A stretch of 64,000 nucleotides of DNA from Geoglobus acetivorans (GTDB taxonomy: Archaea; Halobacteriota; Archaeoglobi; Archaeoglobales; Archaeoglobaceae), in contig NZ_CP087714.1 of assembly GCF_039641995.1 (NCBI RefSeq), forward strand, positions 1,178,001 to 1,242,000. Reading direction: 5' to 3'. Every line of letters begins with the position of its first letter. Positions within the stretch are counted from its first letter, which is position 1. Positions 44,107 to 53,014 of the stretch are shown here, piece after piece. A program made the position numbers and the translations under genes. The notes under the pieces were generated by a model. That model was not told the DNA's origin and did no database searches. It saw only the letters and a list, made by a program, of their open reading frames with translations.

Positions 44107-44992
44107 TGCAGACACCAAAGTACGCACAAGCCCTGTGGCACCTTTCTGGCTTGCCCGGGTCAACTGCTGAGTCAATCATCTCCGCAATCTCGTCGCGTAT
44201 TTCAAGAAACTCCCTTCTGAGCTCGTCAGTTATCACGAACTCCTCCTGGGTAAAATGGAGATGATCTCCAAGCCTTATGTATATCAGGCATCCGAAGTTG
44301 ATATCCGTTTCATCGTCAGCCTCGATGGCAATTGCGTAGCCTGCAAGGGCGAGTCTGTGCTCATATCTCTCGATACCGGTTTTAAAGTCCATTATGATGC
44401 TGAAAGGTGTGAATACGTCAACCGAGAGGTTCGGTGACAGACCGACAGGTCTGCCATCAATCTTCCTTTCGATGATGGGAGGGAATGTCAGCCCTGCTAT
44501 ATTTTCCGAGTCCGAATTCGGGTATTTGGAGACGACATCATCAATTTTCGCTGCAGATTGTATCACGAGAAACCTGTAAAGGCTTAGAAGTTCCCGAAAG
44601 TCAACTCCTGTATCTCTGCTTATTTTTTCTGGTATGGCATGGTTGCTGTAAAACTCATCTATCACCTCGCTTCCTGTCCTAAATCCAGAATATACTGCCT
44701 TTTTCACTGATGTAATCGTTTCCTTTATCAGTCTGTGGCAGGCTATGCCCCTGAGCATGTACGGATTCAGAGAGGGCCTCTCCCTCAGGATGTACTTGAC
44801 GTAAATGTCTCTTCTCGTTGGGCAGAAGCCATTTATGTCAGAAACGGAGATGGTTGTGGTTGTTGCCGGCTCTACAGGAGGTTTTTCCCAGGAATATCCT
44901 CTCAATTCATCCGATATTTCAGCAGTGACTGTATTTCTTCGCAGTATCCGTATCCTCTTCTCGACGTCTCCCAAATTCGGAAACATGCACAA
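44090..44992 (-). CDS. csa1: Cas4-family CRISPR adaptation protein Csa1
   Basis: 300 residues. The Cas4-like motifs are FCPTRRDIYVKYIL near residue 57, IIERKIDGRPVGLSP and IIMDFKTGIERYEHRLALAG (Asp, Lys of the nuclease core), and a Cys-rich end CHRACAYFGVCNES. Csa1 is the larger Cas4 relative found with Type I-A adaptation genes. It is the first gene of csa1-cas1-cas2-cas4, divergent from the CARF-HTH gene at 45116. The start may be the ATG at 44992 or 44986. Confidence 0.9.
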   Translation of the reverse strand: MCMFPNLGDVEKRIRILRRNTVTAEISDELRGYSWEKPPVEPATTTTISVSDINGFCPTRRDIYVKYILRERPSLNPYMLRGIACHRLIKETITSVKKAVYSGFRTGSEVIDEFYSNHAIPEKISRDTGVDFRELLSLYRFLVIQSAAKIDDVVSKYPNSDSENIAGLTFPPIIERKIDGRPVGLSPNLSVDVFTPFSIIMDFKTGIERYEHRLALAGYAIAIEADDETDINFGCLIYIRLGDHLHFTQEEFVITDELRREFLEIRDEIAEMIDSAVDPGKPERCHRACAYFGVCNESGN

Positions 44993-44999
44993 ATTTAAG

Positions 45000-45014
45000 A
45001 TATACTTTGTATAT
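45000..45014. promoter_or_regulatory. Perfect palindrome at the csa1 promoter
   Basis: ATATAC TTT GTATAT, a 15-base inverted repeat, lies 8 bases before the csa1 ATG, next to a TTTAAG-like box. The divergent gene has its own TATA box (GCTATATATC, about 45081). The palindrome is a good operator candidate for the neighbouring CARF-HTH regulator, or part of the promoter itself. Confidence 0.55.
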
Positions 45015-45115
45015 TAGCCATCCCGGAGAAAATCCGATAAAATTTCAGATTTCCAAACTATTCTCGGAAGTATTATCGAAAGCTATATATCTTAGAGAAA
45101 GTGCTTTTACTTCAA

Positions 45116-45769
45116 ATGAAAGTGCTTGTTGCTACAGTAGGTGGCAGTGCAGATCCAATTGTCATCTCAGCAAGAAAGCTCGGCTTCGATAAAGCAATCC
45201 TTCTTGCTGGGAAACCTGCTGGTGAGGTTCTTGACGATTCAATTGAAAACCACGTGAATCCGCTCGACGTCGCTGAAGCCATTAGAGTCAGGCTTGAAAC
45301 AATGGGTGGTGACGTGGAAGTTATCCCCGTCAATCCCTTTGACTTTGAAGAGTGCTGCATGACTGCTATTCAGGCAATAGAGAACGAAAAACAGATCGAT
45401 TCTGAAATAAGGGTTGTCATTTCCGGAGGAACGAAGGTTCAGTCGCTCGCAGCCTCCTATGCTGCATACGTTTGCGGCTGTCATGTGTTTTACGTTCAGG
45501 AGTCGAAAAACGGTTCACACCTTATTGAGATACCTCTTACGTTCTCTGAACTGGACAGCATTCCCAGAGCGAGGAAGGACGTGCTGAAGGTCCTTGAGGA
45601 TGGTGACGATGCTGGAAAGATTGCTGAAAAGCTCAAAATTAGCAGGAAAACCGCATCTCAGTACCTGAAGGAGCTCAGAGAGTACGGGCTTGTGGAAGCG
45701 GCAAATGGAAAGGCCAGGAAATACAGGCTCACATTTGCGGGTAAAATCTGCAGAGCGAGGTGGAGATGA
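45116..45769 (+). CDS. csa3: CARF-HTH transcriptional regulator Csa3
   Basis: About 217 residues from the ATG at 45116 (MKVLVATVGGSADPIVISA). The frame opens at 45101, but the TATA box near 45082 makes 45116 fit a nearly leaderless transcript. The CARF domain has EIRVVISGGTKVQSLAASYA near residue 100. The winged helix is AGKIAEKLKISRKTASQYL, then KELREYGLVEAANGKARKY. Csa3 controls cas and adaptation genes and binds cyclic tetra-adenylate. It lies between the adaptation operon and cas10, overlapping the cas10 start (ATGA). Confidence 0.87.
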   Translation: MKVLVATVGGSADPIVISARKLGFDKAILLAGKPAGEVLDDSIENHVNPLDVAEAIRVRLETMGGDVEVIPVNPFDFEECCMTAIQAIENEKQIDSEIRVVISGGTKVQSLAASYAAYVCGCHVFYVQESKNGSHLIEIPLTFSELDSIPRARKDVLKVLEDGDDAGKIAEKLKISRKTASQYLKELREYGLVEAANGKARKYRLTFAGKICRARWR

Positions 45770-48228
45770 TTATGGACGGTGAAGCTGAACTTGTTGCCCT
45801 TGGAGGATTGCTTCACGATATTGGAAAATTTGAGCAGCGAGGCAAGACGCAGAATAGAAGGCATCAGGATTTTGGATACGAGTTTCTCAAAAAGTACGTC
45901 GAGAGATACCTGAAAGAATACGGAGAACTTCCGCTATTCGCAAGATACCACCACAGGGACGACCTCAAAACTTTCAACGGAAGTATCAGACTGAGGAACC
46001 TCCTTAACATTGTCTGCGAAGCAGATAACATCTCATCTGGAGAGAGAAGAGAAATAGAAGAGGATGCAAAGTTCAGGATTGAAAACCCTCTTGAATGCGT
46101 GTTCTCTTCCGTAAACCTTGGAAAAGGAGACGCGAAAAAGATGTACTATCCACTCAGGACGTATTCTCCAGAAAGCTATTTTCATCCAGTTATCTCCCAC
46201 AAGAACACTTCAGAAGATTACGGGAGACTTTTCGATGACTTCGAGAAAGAATTTGACACCGCGATAAAGAGTCATAGCTTCAACCATCTCCTGCATGTTC
46301 TCGAAAAATACACAACATTCATCCCGACAATGCTGACAGAGAACAACGACATCTCCCTTTTCGACCACCTGAAGACTACTTCTGCCATCGCGCTCTGCAT
46401 GTACCACTACCACAGGAAACAGCTCGATGAAGACATCGAAAAAGAGATAGAAGACAGGAAAGAAAAGAAATACCTGATCGTCGGTGGAGACATTTCTGGA
46501 ATTCAGGAGTTTATCTACACGATAACAAGCAAAGGGGCGCTGAAATACCTGAGGTCACGGTCACTTTTCCTTGAGCTGCTGGTTGAGGATGTTGTCGCAG
46601 AGCTCATCGAAAGGCTGGAGCTGACAAGAGCCAACATCATCTTCGCAGGAGGGGGAAGATTTTACATCATCACACACAACACAGAGGAGGCAAAAAGGAT
46701 CATCAAAGACGTTGCAATGCACGTCAACAGATGGCTCTTCGACAGGTTCTGGGGAAAGCTGTACTTCGCAGTTGACTCTGTCGAGGTTAATGGCGAGGAA
46801 CTGAGCAGATTCAGAATTGGCGAAAAGTCCATTTGGGAAGTAATTGGAAAGAGCTTGAAAAAGAAGAAACTGAGGAAGTTTCTGGATATTGCAAAAGAGG
46901 GAGACTTTATTGAAAACTACATTCCAGACTCCGAAGAATTCGGGGAGTGTGATGTATGCAAGGGCCCCAGAATTCTCCACAATGTTGAAAACAATAAAGT
47001 CTGCGAAAGCTGCAGAGAGTTTCTCCTGATAGGGGGAGAGATCCCCAAATCGGATGGATTTGCGAGAGTTAAGGGCAAAGTGATGGTGGAGGTGAAATAC
47101 ACACTTCCATTTTCATCTTTTGTACCAATCAGGGTGGATGAGGTGGATAAATACAATGAAGGATTATTGTACTTAAAAGGACACAGAATAGAGACGAAGA
47201 ATTCCGAAAAGCTTGACGAACTTGGTTACATTCTTCTGAATGTTGGAGATTACTATTCCAGAGATGAAGACAAAAGCGTTAAAGAGTTTGACAAACTTGC
47301 TGAAGGGGCATGTGGGGTCAAAAAGCTTGCAGTACTTAGAATGGACGTGGACGATCTTGGAAAGATATTCAGCATTGGTTTGAAGGGAAGTGATACCATT
47401 TCAAGGGTTACAACACTTTCCAGGTTCATGAATCACTTCTTCAAGAACTGCATAGATCTCATCTGCGAAGGGAGTATTCCTGCCGAAGTTGTTGGAGAGA
47501 CCCCTAGGATAAAGAGCGGCAGGAAAAGAAAGGAGGTCGTCGTGGTCTACGCTGGAGGAGACGACCTATTTATCGTCGGTGCGTGGGACCATGTTTTTGA
47601 GCTGGCATTTGAGATCGAGGGCGCGTTCAGAAGGTACGTCGGCGCGAACCCCAACATCACGATTTCGGCGGGGTACGCGATATTCGACCCCAAGTTTCCG
47701 CTCTACAGAATGGCCGAGATTACAGGAAACAGAGAGGAAGTAGCGAAAAAAGATGGCGATGTCGTTGCGAAGATAGATGGAGTTGAAATCAGAAAGAAGA
47801 ACAGAATCCACCTTGGTGACAGAGGGCTTCAAAAAGCCAAATCTCATGGAACCGGAATCGCGTTCAGGGAATCCTACGAGTGGGACGAGTTCAGGAGGAT
47901 CTGGTCAGAGTACGTTACCAGAATATACGACAGCGGAGAGTCCAAGCTGCTGGTAAGGAGAAGCGCGATAAGGAGGATTCTCGACGCGAGAAGAGAGTAC
48001 CTCAAGAACCCGAACGGCTTCAGATGGTCTGTTTTGCTCACGTATTACCTCGCGAGAATAAAGGTCGAGAAGAACGGGGCTGAGAAGAAAGGCAGCAGGA
48101 TGATTGATGTTGTGCCAAAGCTTGCCACAAGAGATCCGGAAAAAGTCAGAGAGAAGAGGCCACAGGACATATACCATGTGGACATTCCGCTGAAGTTTGT
48201 TGACCTTGCTGTTAGAGGAGGTGGTTGA
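45766..48228 (+). CDS. cas10: Type III-A Cas10 (Csm1)
   Basis: About 820 residues from the ATG at 45766, chosen for its ATGA overlap with the csa3 stop. The HD nuclease motif is GLLHDIGKFEQRG near residue 14. The Csm1-type block VGGDISGIQEFIYTI lies near 235, and zinc Cys in ECDVCKGPRI and VCESCREF near 393. The first palm is LRMDVDDLGKIFSIG, the second has the cyclase motif VYAGGDDLFIVG near 598. With both HD and GGDD intact it should degrade DNA and make cyclic oligoadenylate when the complex binds target RNA. Confidence 0.96.
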   Translation: MIMDGEAELVALGGLLHDIGKFEQRGKTQNRRHQDFGYEFLKKYVERYLKEYGELPLFARYHHRDDLKTFNGSIRLRNLLNIVCEADNISSGERREIEEDAKFRIENPLECVFSSVNLGKGDAKKMYYPLRTYSPESYFHPVISHKNTSEDYGRLFDDFEKEFDTAIKSHSFNHLLHVLEKYTTFIPTMLTENNDISLFDHLKTTSAIALCMYHYHRKQLDEDIEKEIEDRKEKKYLIVGGDISGIQEFIYTITSKGALKYLRSRSLFLELLVEDVVAELIERLELTRANIIFAGGGRFYIITHNTEEAKRIIKDVAMHVNRWLFDRFWGKLYFAVDSVEVNGEELSRFRIGEKSIWEVIGKSLKKKKLRKFLDIAKEGDFIENYIPDSEEFGECDVCKGPRILHNVENNKVCESCREFLLIGGEIPKSDGFARVKGKVMVEVKYTLPFSSFVPIRVDEVDKYNEGLLYLKGHRIETKNSEKLDELGYILLNVGDYYSRDEDKSVKEFDKLAEGACGVKKLAVLRMDVDDLGKIFSIGLKGSDTISRVTTLSRFMNHFFKNCIDLICEGSIPAEVVGETPRIKSGRKRKEVVVVYAGGDDLFIVGAWDHVFELAFEIEGAFRRYVGANPNITISAGYAIFDPKFPLYRMAEITGNREEVAKKDGDVVAKIDGVEIRKKNRIHLGDRGLQKAKSHGTGIAFRESYEWDEFRRIWSEYVTRIYDSGESKLLVRRSAIRRILDARREYLKNPNGFRWSVLLTYYLARIKVEKNGAEKKGSRMIDVVPKLATRDPEKVREKRPQDIYHVDIPLKFVDLAVRGGG

Positions 48229-48774
48229 ATGGCAGATTTTGTGGAGCTGTTTGAGAGGGGAGATTTTGTAGATCTGGGTTTGAAAATCAAAGATGAGTTT
48301 AAGAAAATAGACGATGACAGGGCAATCAAGAAACACAAAAAATACGATGCTAAGTACGACCAAATTATAAAAAAATTGTACGAAAAATGGAGTCCTTTTG
48401 ACAAGTCAGAGAATTTCTTCGGACTTGAAGAATGGGAATTGAACAGACTCTCTTTTGCCGTTGCTGTAGATTCGGTGGCTCGAGGGTTAAAAACGAGTCA
48501 GATCAGAAAAATTCTCAACATGTCGAATTCAATATATCGAAAATTGAAAAACGACAAAGAAGATACCTTTGTGGCCATGGATGTAGCTAAGCTTAGCTAT
48601 ACACTGGCTTACTCCTTAGGACGCCATAAAAGAGAGCTTGAAACTTTAGCTAGAGTTCTCAACAAGGCGATCACCAAATTGCCACAAAAACCCAGTAAAA
48701 ACGACTATGAGAAAGTACATAACTTCTTGCAAGCCGTTTTGGCATATCACAGGCTATTAGGGGGGAGTGATTAA
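48229..48774 (+). CDS. csm2: Type III-A small subunit Csm2
   Basis: 181 residues, mostly helical and basic, as expected for the Csm small subunit that lines the target RNA: LSFAVAVDSVARGLKTSQIR near residue 80, KILNMSNSIYRKLKND, then VAKLSYTLAYSLGRHKRELE and a late VHNFLQAVLAYHRLLGG. It starts directly after the cas10 stop and precedes csm3. Confidence 0.9.
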   Translation: MADFVELFERGDFVDLGLKIKDEFKKIDDDRAIKKHKKYDAKYDQIIKKLYEKWSPFDKSENFFGLEEWELNRLSFAVAVDSVARGLKTSQIRKILNMSNSIYRKLKNDKEDTFVAMDVAKLSYTLAYSLGRHKRELETLARVLNKAITKLPQKPSKNDYEKVHNFLQAVLAYHRLLGGSD

Positions 48775-48775
48775 A

Positions 48776-49582
48776 ATGGGTGAAATAATTTTGGGTAAGA
48801 TTATTCTGAAGGGCAAGATAAAACTCAAAACCGGACTGCACATTGGTGCTCAAACTGAGGCTATCGAGATTGGAGGTGTGGATAATCCGATTCTGAAGGA
48901 CCCAAATACGGGAATGCCCTACATTCCCGGATCATCTCTGAAGGGCAAGTTAAGGAGTCTCTTTGAAAAAGATAAGATTAATGACTATCCTCCCGAACTG
49001 AGAGGTCCGCCTCCAAAAGATGAAAAAGACAAAAGCAAGTACTTTTTAAATAGAAATATAGGCACATCAAGCAATCCAATCTGGATACACGTACACGAAG
49101 AATACGATACAGCTAAAACCTGTGAGATTTGTCGGCTGTTTGGTAGCTCCGGGAAAACGAACTACCCATCAAGAACCATTTTTAGAGATGCTCACCTGAT
49201 AAACGAGAAAAGTCTGGAAGAAGTCATAGAGATCAAGACCGAGACCGCAATTGACAGAATAACTTCTGCCGCAAATCCCAGACCGATGGAGAGAGTGGTT
49301 CCAGGGGCTGAATTTGAGTTTGAAATAGTTTACAACATCGAAAATCAGGATGAAAAGAGAGAGGACATTAAAAACCTCATCAGTCTGATGAAAACGCTTG
49401 AAGACGATTATCTCGGAGGTTCAGGATCTAGGGGGTACGGAAAGGTGGAGTTCAGAATCACTAAAGTCGTTGAGAGGTCACGGGAATACTACCTGAAAGG
49501 CGAAGCGGAAAGGGAGCTCCTGAGCAGCGAAAGTGGTCTGAGGCCAGAGGAGGCTGTTAGTCAGATTATGGAAGCGCTATGA
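48776..49582 (+). CDS. csm3: Type III-A backbone Csm3 (Cas7 family)
   Basis: About 268 residues from the ATG at 48776 (MGEIILGKIILKGKIKLKTG), preceded by GGGGGGAGTG. LHIGAQTEAIEIGGVDNPIL and MPYIPGSSLKGKLRSLFEKD near residue 45 are typical RAMP motifs; CEICRLFG adds a zinc site. DRITSAANPRPMERVVPGA and LGGSGSRGYGKVEFRI close the fold. In Csm3 an Asp in the loop near residue 33 cuts the target RNA; an Asp is present here (GGVDNP). It overlaps csm4 by 4 bases. Confidence 0.94.
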   Translation: MGEIILGKIILKGKIKLKTGLHIGAQTEAIEIGGVDNPILKDPNTGMPYIPGSSLKGKLRSLFEKDKINDYPPELRGPPPKDEKDKSKYFLNRNIGTSSNPIWIHVHEEYDTAKTCEICRLFGSSGKTNYPSRTIFRDAHLINEKSLEEVIEIKTETAIDRITSAANPRPMERVVPGAEFEFEIVYNIENQDEKREDIKNLISLMKTLEDDYLGGSGSRGYGKVEFRITKVVERSREYYLKGEAERELLSSESGLRPEEAVSQIMEAL

Positions 49583-50451
49583 GGACATTTAAAGTTTTCA
49601 AACTCCATTTCAGGACACCAGTGAGAGTGGGCGAGGCGGGATTGGGTCTCGAGAGAACAGGGGAGATCTTACGCTCCGACACACTTTTTGGAGCGATAGC
49701 AAACGCTCTCAGCAGATTGAACGAGGATGTGGAAGAGTTCGTCAGCAGGGTTCGCAATGGAGAGCTGAGGTTCAGCTCGTGCTTTCCGTTCAAAAACGGG
49801 ACTTACTACCTGCCGGCACCTCACCTGCCATTGGAGAAAAAGTGGAGGTTTCTGCCCCTTGACGATTTCGAAAAAGTCATTTCAGGAAACGTTTCTGAGG
49901 TCGGTGATAACGACAAAATGGATTTCATGAAAAAGGTGGAAATCCCGAAGGTTGTTCTGGACAGAACGACATCAAATTCCGGAATCTACTATTTAACAGC
50001 CCTTAAGTTCAAAGAAAATTCCGGCCTGTACTTCCTGGTGGATGGAAGGGATGGTCTGATCGAGATTGCTCTGAAGTACCTGCAGGATGAGGGGATTGGA
50101 GGTAAAAGGACATGGGGACTCGGGAAATTCGAGGTGGGAGATGACGAGATAAAAATTCGAGAAGACGGAAACTGCTACGTCACCCTTTCCTTAACATACC
50201 CGAGAGACCTCGAAAGCGTTGTTTACTGGAAACCTCTTGTCAGGAGCGGGTGGATAAACTCGCGAAAAGCGACACTCAGGAAGCCAAAGGTAATCATGGC
50301 CTCAGAGGGTTCGGTTTTCAGGAGAGCCGAGGAGGGAGAGCTGGTGAACCTCAGTATCGCCTACACCGACCTCCCACCTCTCGCTGGTCATGAGGTGTGG
50401 GTGAACGGAAAGTCGTTTCTGATCAGGACGGTGGTCACAGATGAGGCTTGA
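49579..50451 (+). CDS. csm4: Type III-A subunit Csm4 (Cas5 family)
   Basis: 290 residues. The RAMP start is FKVFKLHFRTPVRVGEAG, then ILRSDTLFGAIANALSRLNE near residue 36, a common Csm4 signature. DEGIGGKRTWGLGKFEV near 172 is the glycine-rich loop. The C-terminus has LPPLAGHEVWVNGKSFLI. Csm4 holds the 5' handle of the crRNA and contacts Cas10. It overlaps csm3 and csm5. Confidence 0.93.
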   Translation: MRTFKVFKLHFRTPVRVGEAGLGLERTGEILRSDTLFGAIANALSRLNEDVEEFVSRVRNGELRFSSCFPFKNGTYYLPAPHLPLEKKWRFLPLDDFEKVISGNVSEVGDNDKMDFMKKVEIPKVVLDRTTSNSGIYYLTALKFKENSGLYFLVDGRDGLIEIALKYLQDEGIGGKRTWGLGKFEVGDDEIKIREDGNCYVTLSLTYPRDLESVVYWKPLVRSGWINSRKATLRKPKVIMASEGSVFRRAEEGELVNLSIAYTDLPPLAGHEVWVNGKSFLIRTVVTDEA

Positions 50452-51472
50452 GATTCTCACACCAACTCACATAGGTTCGGGAGACAAATATCTTGCAATA
50501 GACTATGTGATAAAGAGAGACAGAGTCATATTTATTGACTCAATGAAATTTTTCGAGGAAATCGAGAAAATGGGGTTTGATGCCGTAGATGTAGCAAGTA
50601 AGATAGGCAGAGGTGAAAAATCTATAGAGGATTACGTCAGCAATATATCCAAGATAAAGGTGCGTGAAGCTCCCTTTTTCGGCCGATTTGCAAGGAAAGA
50701 AATTCTGATGCACATAAGAACTTGTGGAAAACCCTACATCCCCGGATCGTCTATAAAGGGAGCGATAAGGACTGCATTCCTCTGGAAAGAGGTTAAAGAA
50801 AACAGGAGCCTTCTCGATTGGACAATACATCAAATTAAAAACGAGTTAAGGGGAAAAAGATACCTCCAGAGGAAAGACCTGACAAAGCTTGACGATAATC
50901 TTGAGAGGAAAGTATTCAGGAAAACAAACCTGTCCGGTAAGGACGGAGATCCGAAAAACGACCTTCTGAGGGCTTTGAGAATAAGTGACTCGGCGTTTTT
51001 TGATAGCTGCAGCGTTTACCAAATTAACTATCTTGGAATGAGAAACTTCAGCGTGCTTGCAGAGTGTGTGGATAGCGGGCAGAAGACTGAAGTTGAAATA
51101 GATGTGGATGAATTTACACTGCAGTATTTAAACCAGAAAGTGGACTTGGACAGTATCGCTTCTGCATCGAGAGAGTTCGCCGAAGAGGTGGTTAAAGCCG
51201 AAACGAGTCGCGGTTATCCTGAAGAGGTAAAACGGGAGTTCAGAAACGTTCTGGAAGCAAAGGGCATAATTCTCAGGATTGGGTGGGGAACCGGCTGGTA
51301 CTCGTCAACAATCGGAACGCTGCTCAAAACTCACCCTGAATTTGAGGGGCTTAGAAGGAAGCTCGGACTCGGCAGAAATCCCAGGACAAATAGGTTCAGC
51401 AGAAACTTTCCACTCATAAGGAGAGTCACTTCCGACAACAAGCCTCTGGGCTGGGTTTCGATTCATGACTGA
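50441..51472 (+). CDS. csm5: Type III-A subunit Csm5 (Cas7 family)
   Basis: 343 residues. MRLEILTPTHIGSGDKYLAI opens the RAMP fold, CGKPYIPGSSIKGAIRTAFL near residue 90 is the conserved Cas7-type motif, and ILRIGWGTGWYSSTIGTLL near 275 the late glycine-rich loop. Csm5 caps the 3' end of the crRNA and takes part in its maturation. It overlaps csm4 by 11 and cas6 by 8 bases. Confidence 0.93.
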   Translation: MRLEILTPTHIGSGDKYLAIDYVIKRDRVIFIDSMKFFEEIEKMGFDAVDVASKIGRGEKSIEDYVSNISKIKVREAPFFGRFARKEILMHIRTCGKPYIPGSSIKGAIRTAFLWKEVKENRSLLDWTIHQIKNELRGKRYLQRKDLTKLDDNLERKVFRKTNLSGKDGDPKNDLLRALRISDSAFFDSCSVYQINYLGMRNFSVLAECVDSGQKTEVEIDVDEFTLQYLNQKVDLDSIASASREFAEEVVKAETSRGYPEEVKREFRNVLEAKGIILRIGWGTGWYSSTIGTLLKTHPEFEGLRRKLGLGRNPRTNRFSRNFPLIRRVTSDNKPLGWVSIHD

Positions 51473-52247
51473 TTTCGTCAGAGTTGAGATTGAGTTTGAG
51501 GCGCTGGAGAGCAAGAGGTTCAGGATGTACTCCGGCGCCTATGTTAGGGGTTTTGTTTACTGGGTACTGGGGAGAATGGATAGAGCCTTTGCTGAAAGAC
51601 TGCACTCAAGCAGGGGCATCTCTCCATTCTCCGTCACACCGGTGATGCTGAACGATTATCCGGTGAGCAGCCTTGAGGAGGGAAAAGAATACCGCTTCTC
51701 CATCACCTTTTTCGTTCCCGAAATAGGGGAGGCGCTCAGGGACTACCTGATCTCTGCCAACAGCGTGTACTTCACTGCCGTGGAAAATCCGCTCAGAAGG
51801 GTGAGAGTGAGGTACGTGGACATGGGATCCCTGGAAGAAGGGCCAACCACCAAATTCAGGGTTGACTTCGTATCTCCGTGCTACTTCAGAATGCCCTCAA
51901 ACAGCTACAGATTCGTTCCCATGCCGATGCCAGAGCTCATGTTCAGGAGTCTTGCGAGGCTCTACTCTGCATTCATTGAGGAGGTTCCGGCAGATTACAG
52001 GCGGTGGCTTGATGAGGGCGGTATTGCAGTTTCAGGACTCAAAATTGAAACAGAGAAGGTTCTGCTGAAAAAGAGTAAGTGGGCGGCTGGCTTCACAGGA
52101 TGGGTGAACTTCTCCATGCCTGACGACCTGTACTCCGAACAGCATGCCAGGCTGACGGCAAAGCTCCTGAGATTTGGAGAGTATTCAAACGTGGGTGGGG
52201 GAAGGACTTCTGGACTGGGAGTGATGAGGTGCAAAATTGTCGAATGA
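51465..52247 (+). CDS. cas6: CRISPR RNA endonuclease Cas6
   Basis: 260 residues. VRVEIEFEALESKRFRMYSG opens the first ferredoxin-like fold. A candidate catalytic His is in AERLHSSRGISPFS near residue 46. The C-terminal glycine-rich loop is EYSNVGGGRTSGLGVMRCKI. Cas6 cuts the transcript of both arrays, which share the same 24-base repeat. It is the last gene of the csa3-cas10-csm-cas6 run, whose genes abut or overlap throughout. Confidence 0.92.
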   Translation: MTDFVRVEIEFEALESKRFRMYSGAYVRGFVYWVLGRMDRAFAERLHSSRGISPFSVTPVMLNDYPVSSLEEGKEYRFSITFFVPEIGEALRDYLISANSVYFTAVENPLRRVRVRYVDMGSLEEGPTTKFRVDFVSPCYFRMPSNSYRFVPMPMPELMFRSLARLYSAFIEEVPADYRRWLDEGGIAVSGLKIETEKVLLKKSKWAAGFTGWVNFSMPDDLYSEQHARLTAKLLRFGEYSNVGGGRTSGLGVMRCKIVE

Positions 52248-52308
52248 TTTCGCAAGAAAGTCAGAGCATTCACTCGGATAGTTTTCTTGCCAGCTCTAAA
52301 GCCTTTAT

Positions 52309-52446
52309 CTACTCCTCAGCCGAAACGTTCCCGCCCACTCTTTCCCCCACAAGCTCGAGAGCTTCACTCAGTGTGAGGTTCAAAAGCTCAGCAATCTCCC
52401 TGAGTGTGAGATCTCCTCTCTGGTAGAGGTCGAGGATGTAATCCAT
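52309..52446 (-). pseudogene. UPF0175-like HTH antitoxin remnant
   Basis: A 45-residue frame from the ATG at 52446: MDYILDLYQRGDLTLREIAE, then LLNLTLSEALELVGERVG and a TAG at 52309. The pattern L-Y-x-x-G-x-[LV]-[ST]-L-x-x-[IA]-A-x-L resembles the C-terminal HTH of UPF0175 antitoxins; the N-terminal half of that family is missing. It follows the broken PIN gene on the same strand, so the pair is probably a dead toxin-antitoxin module. Confidence 0.55.
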
Positions 52447-52519
52447 AATTCCGAGGCGAATTATTTTTTATCGCCCCCTCCTCGTCAAGTCCTTCCCTCT
52501 TCTACTGATTAAGTATTCT

Positions 52520-52923
52520 TCATAACGATATATACTTTCTCAGCTTTTCAATGCAGGATAGTGCTTCTTCCCTCGTGAGCCTGCCACGATAGAACAGGAG
52601 AACTATCAGCGAGGACGGGGTGAGGTACGGGATTCTCATTCTGCCAAGCTGCCTGAGAAACTTCCTGTCATCGCTAACGACTGCTTCTAAACCCCCGGAC
52701 CTGAACTCTCCCTTCCTTTCCTCTCAGTCTCCCTGACAAGTATCCTGCCGGACTTCACGTTGTTCTCTATTTCCTCCGCATCTGGAAATCTGCCCCTCGG
52801 GATTTCTGCTGTTTCCTTGTAAACCCTTCTGGGAACGACGACCTCCAGATTGTCGACTATCAGCTCCTTCAATCCCGCCTTGGTCAGCTTGATCAGCGCG
52901 TCTGAGTCCATGGCAACTCTCAT
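52520..52923 (-). pseudogene. PIN-domain toxin broken by a frameshift
   Basis: Frame 1 starts MRVAMDSDALIKLTKAGLKE (first PIN Asp), continues EVVVPRRVYKETAEIPRG and KSGRILVRET, then runs into a stop shortly after RKGRESS. A second frame continues the fold: GGLEAVVSDDRKFLRQLGRM, YLTPSSLIVLLFYRGRL and EALSCIEKLRKYISL to a TGA at 52520. One base in the AGGAAAGGAAGGG tract (about 52712-52725) accounts for the shift. Whole length 404 bases, about 134 codons, normal for a PIN toxin. Confidence 0.75.
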
Positions 52924-53014
52924 GCAGTTTAAGACTGTTTCATTAAACGTAGTAAACCTTCGCCTACCGCTCCGCGCTCATCAGGTATCCAGAACCTGGC
53001 TGCTGTTCTGTGTA

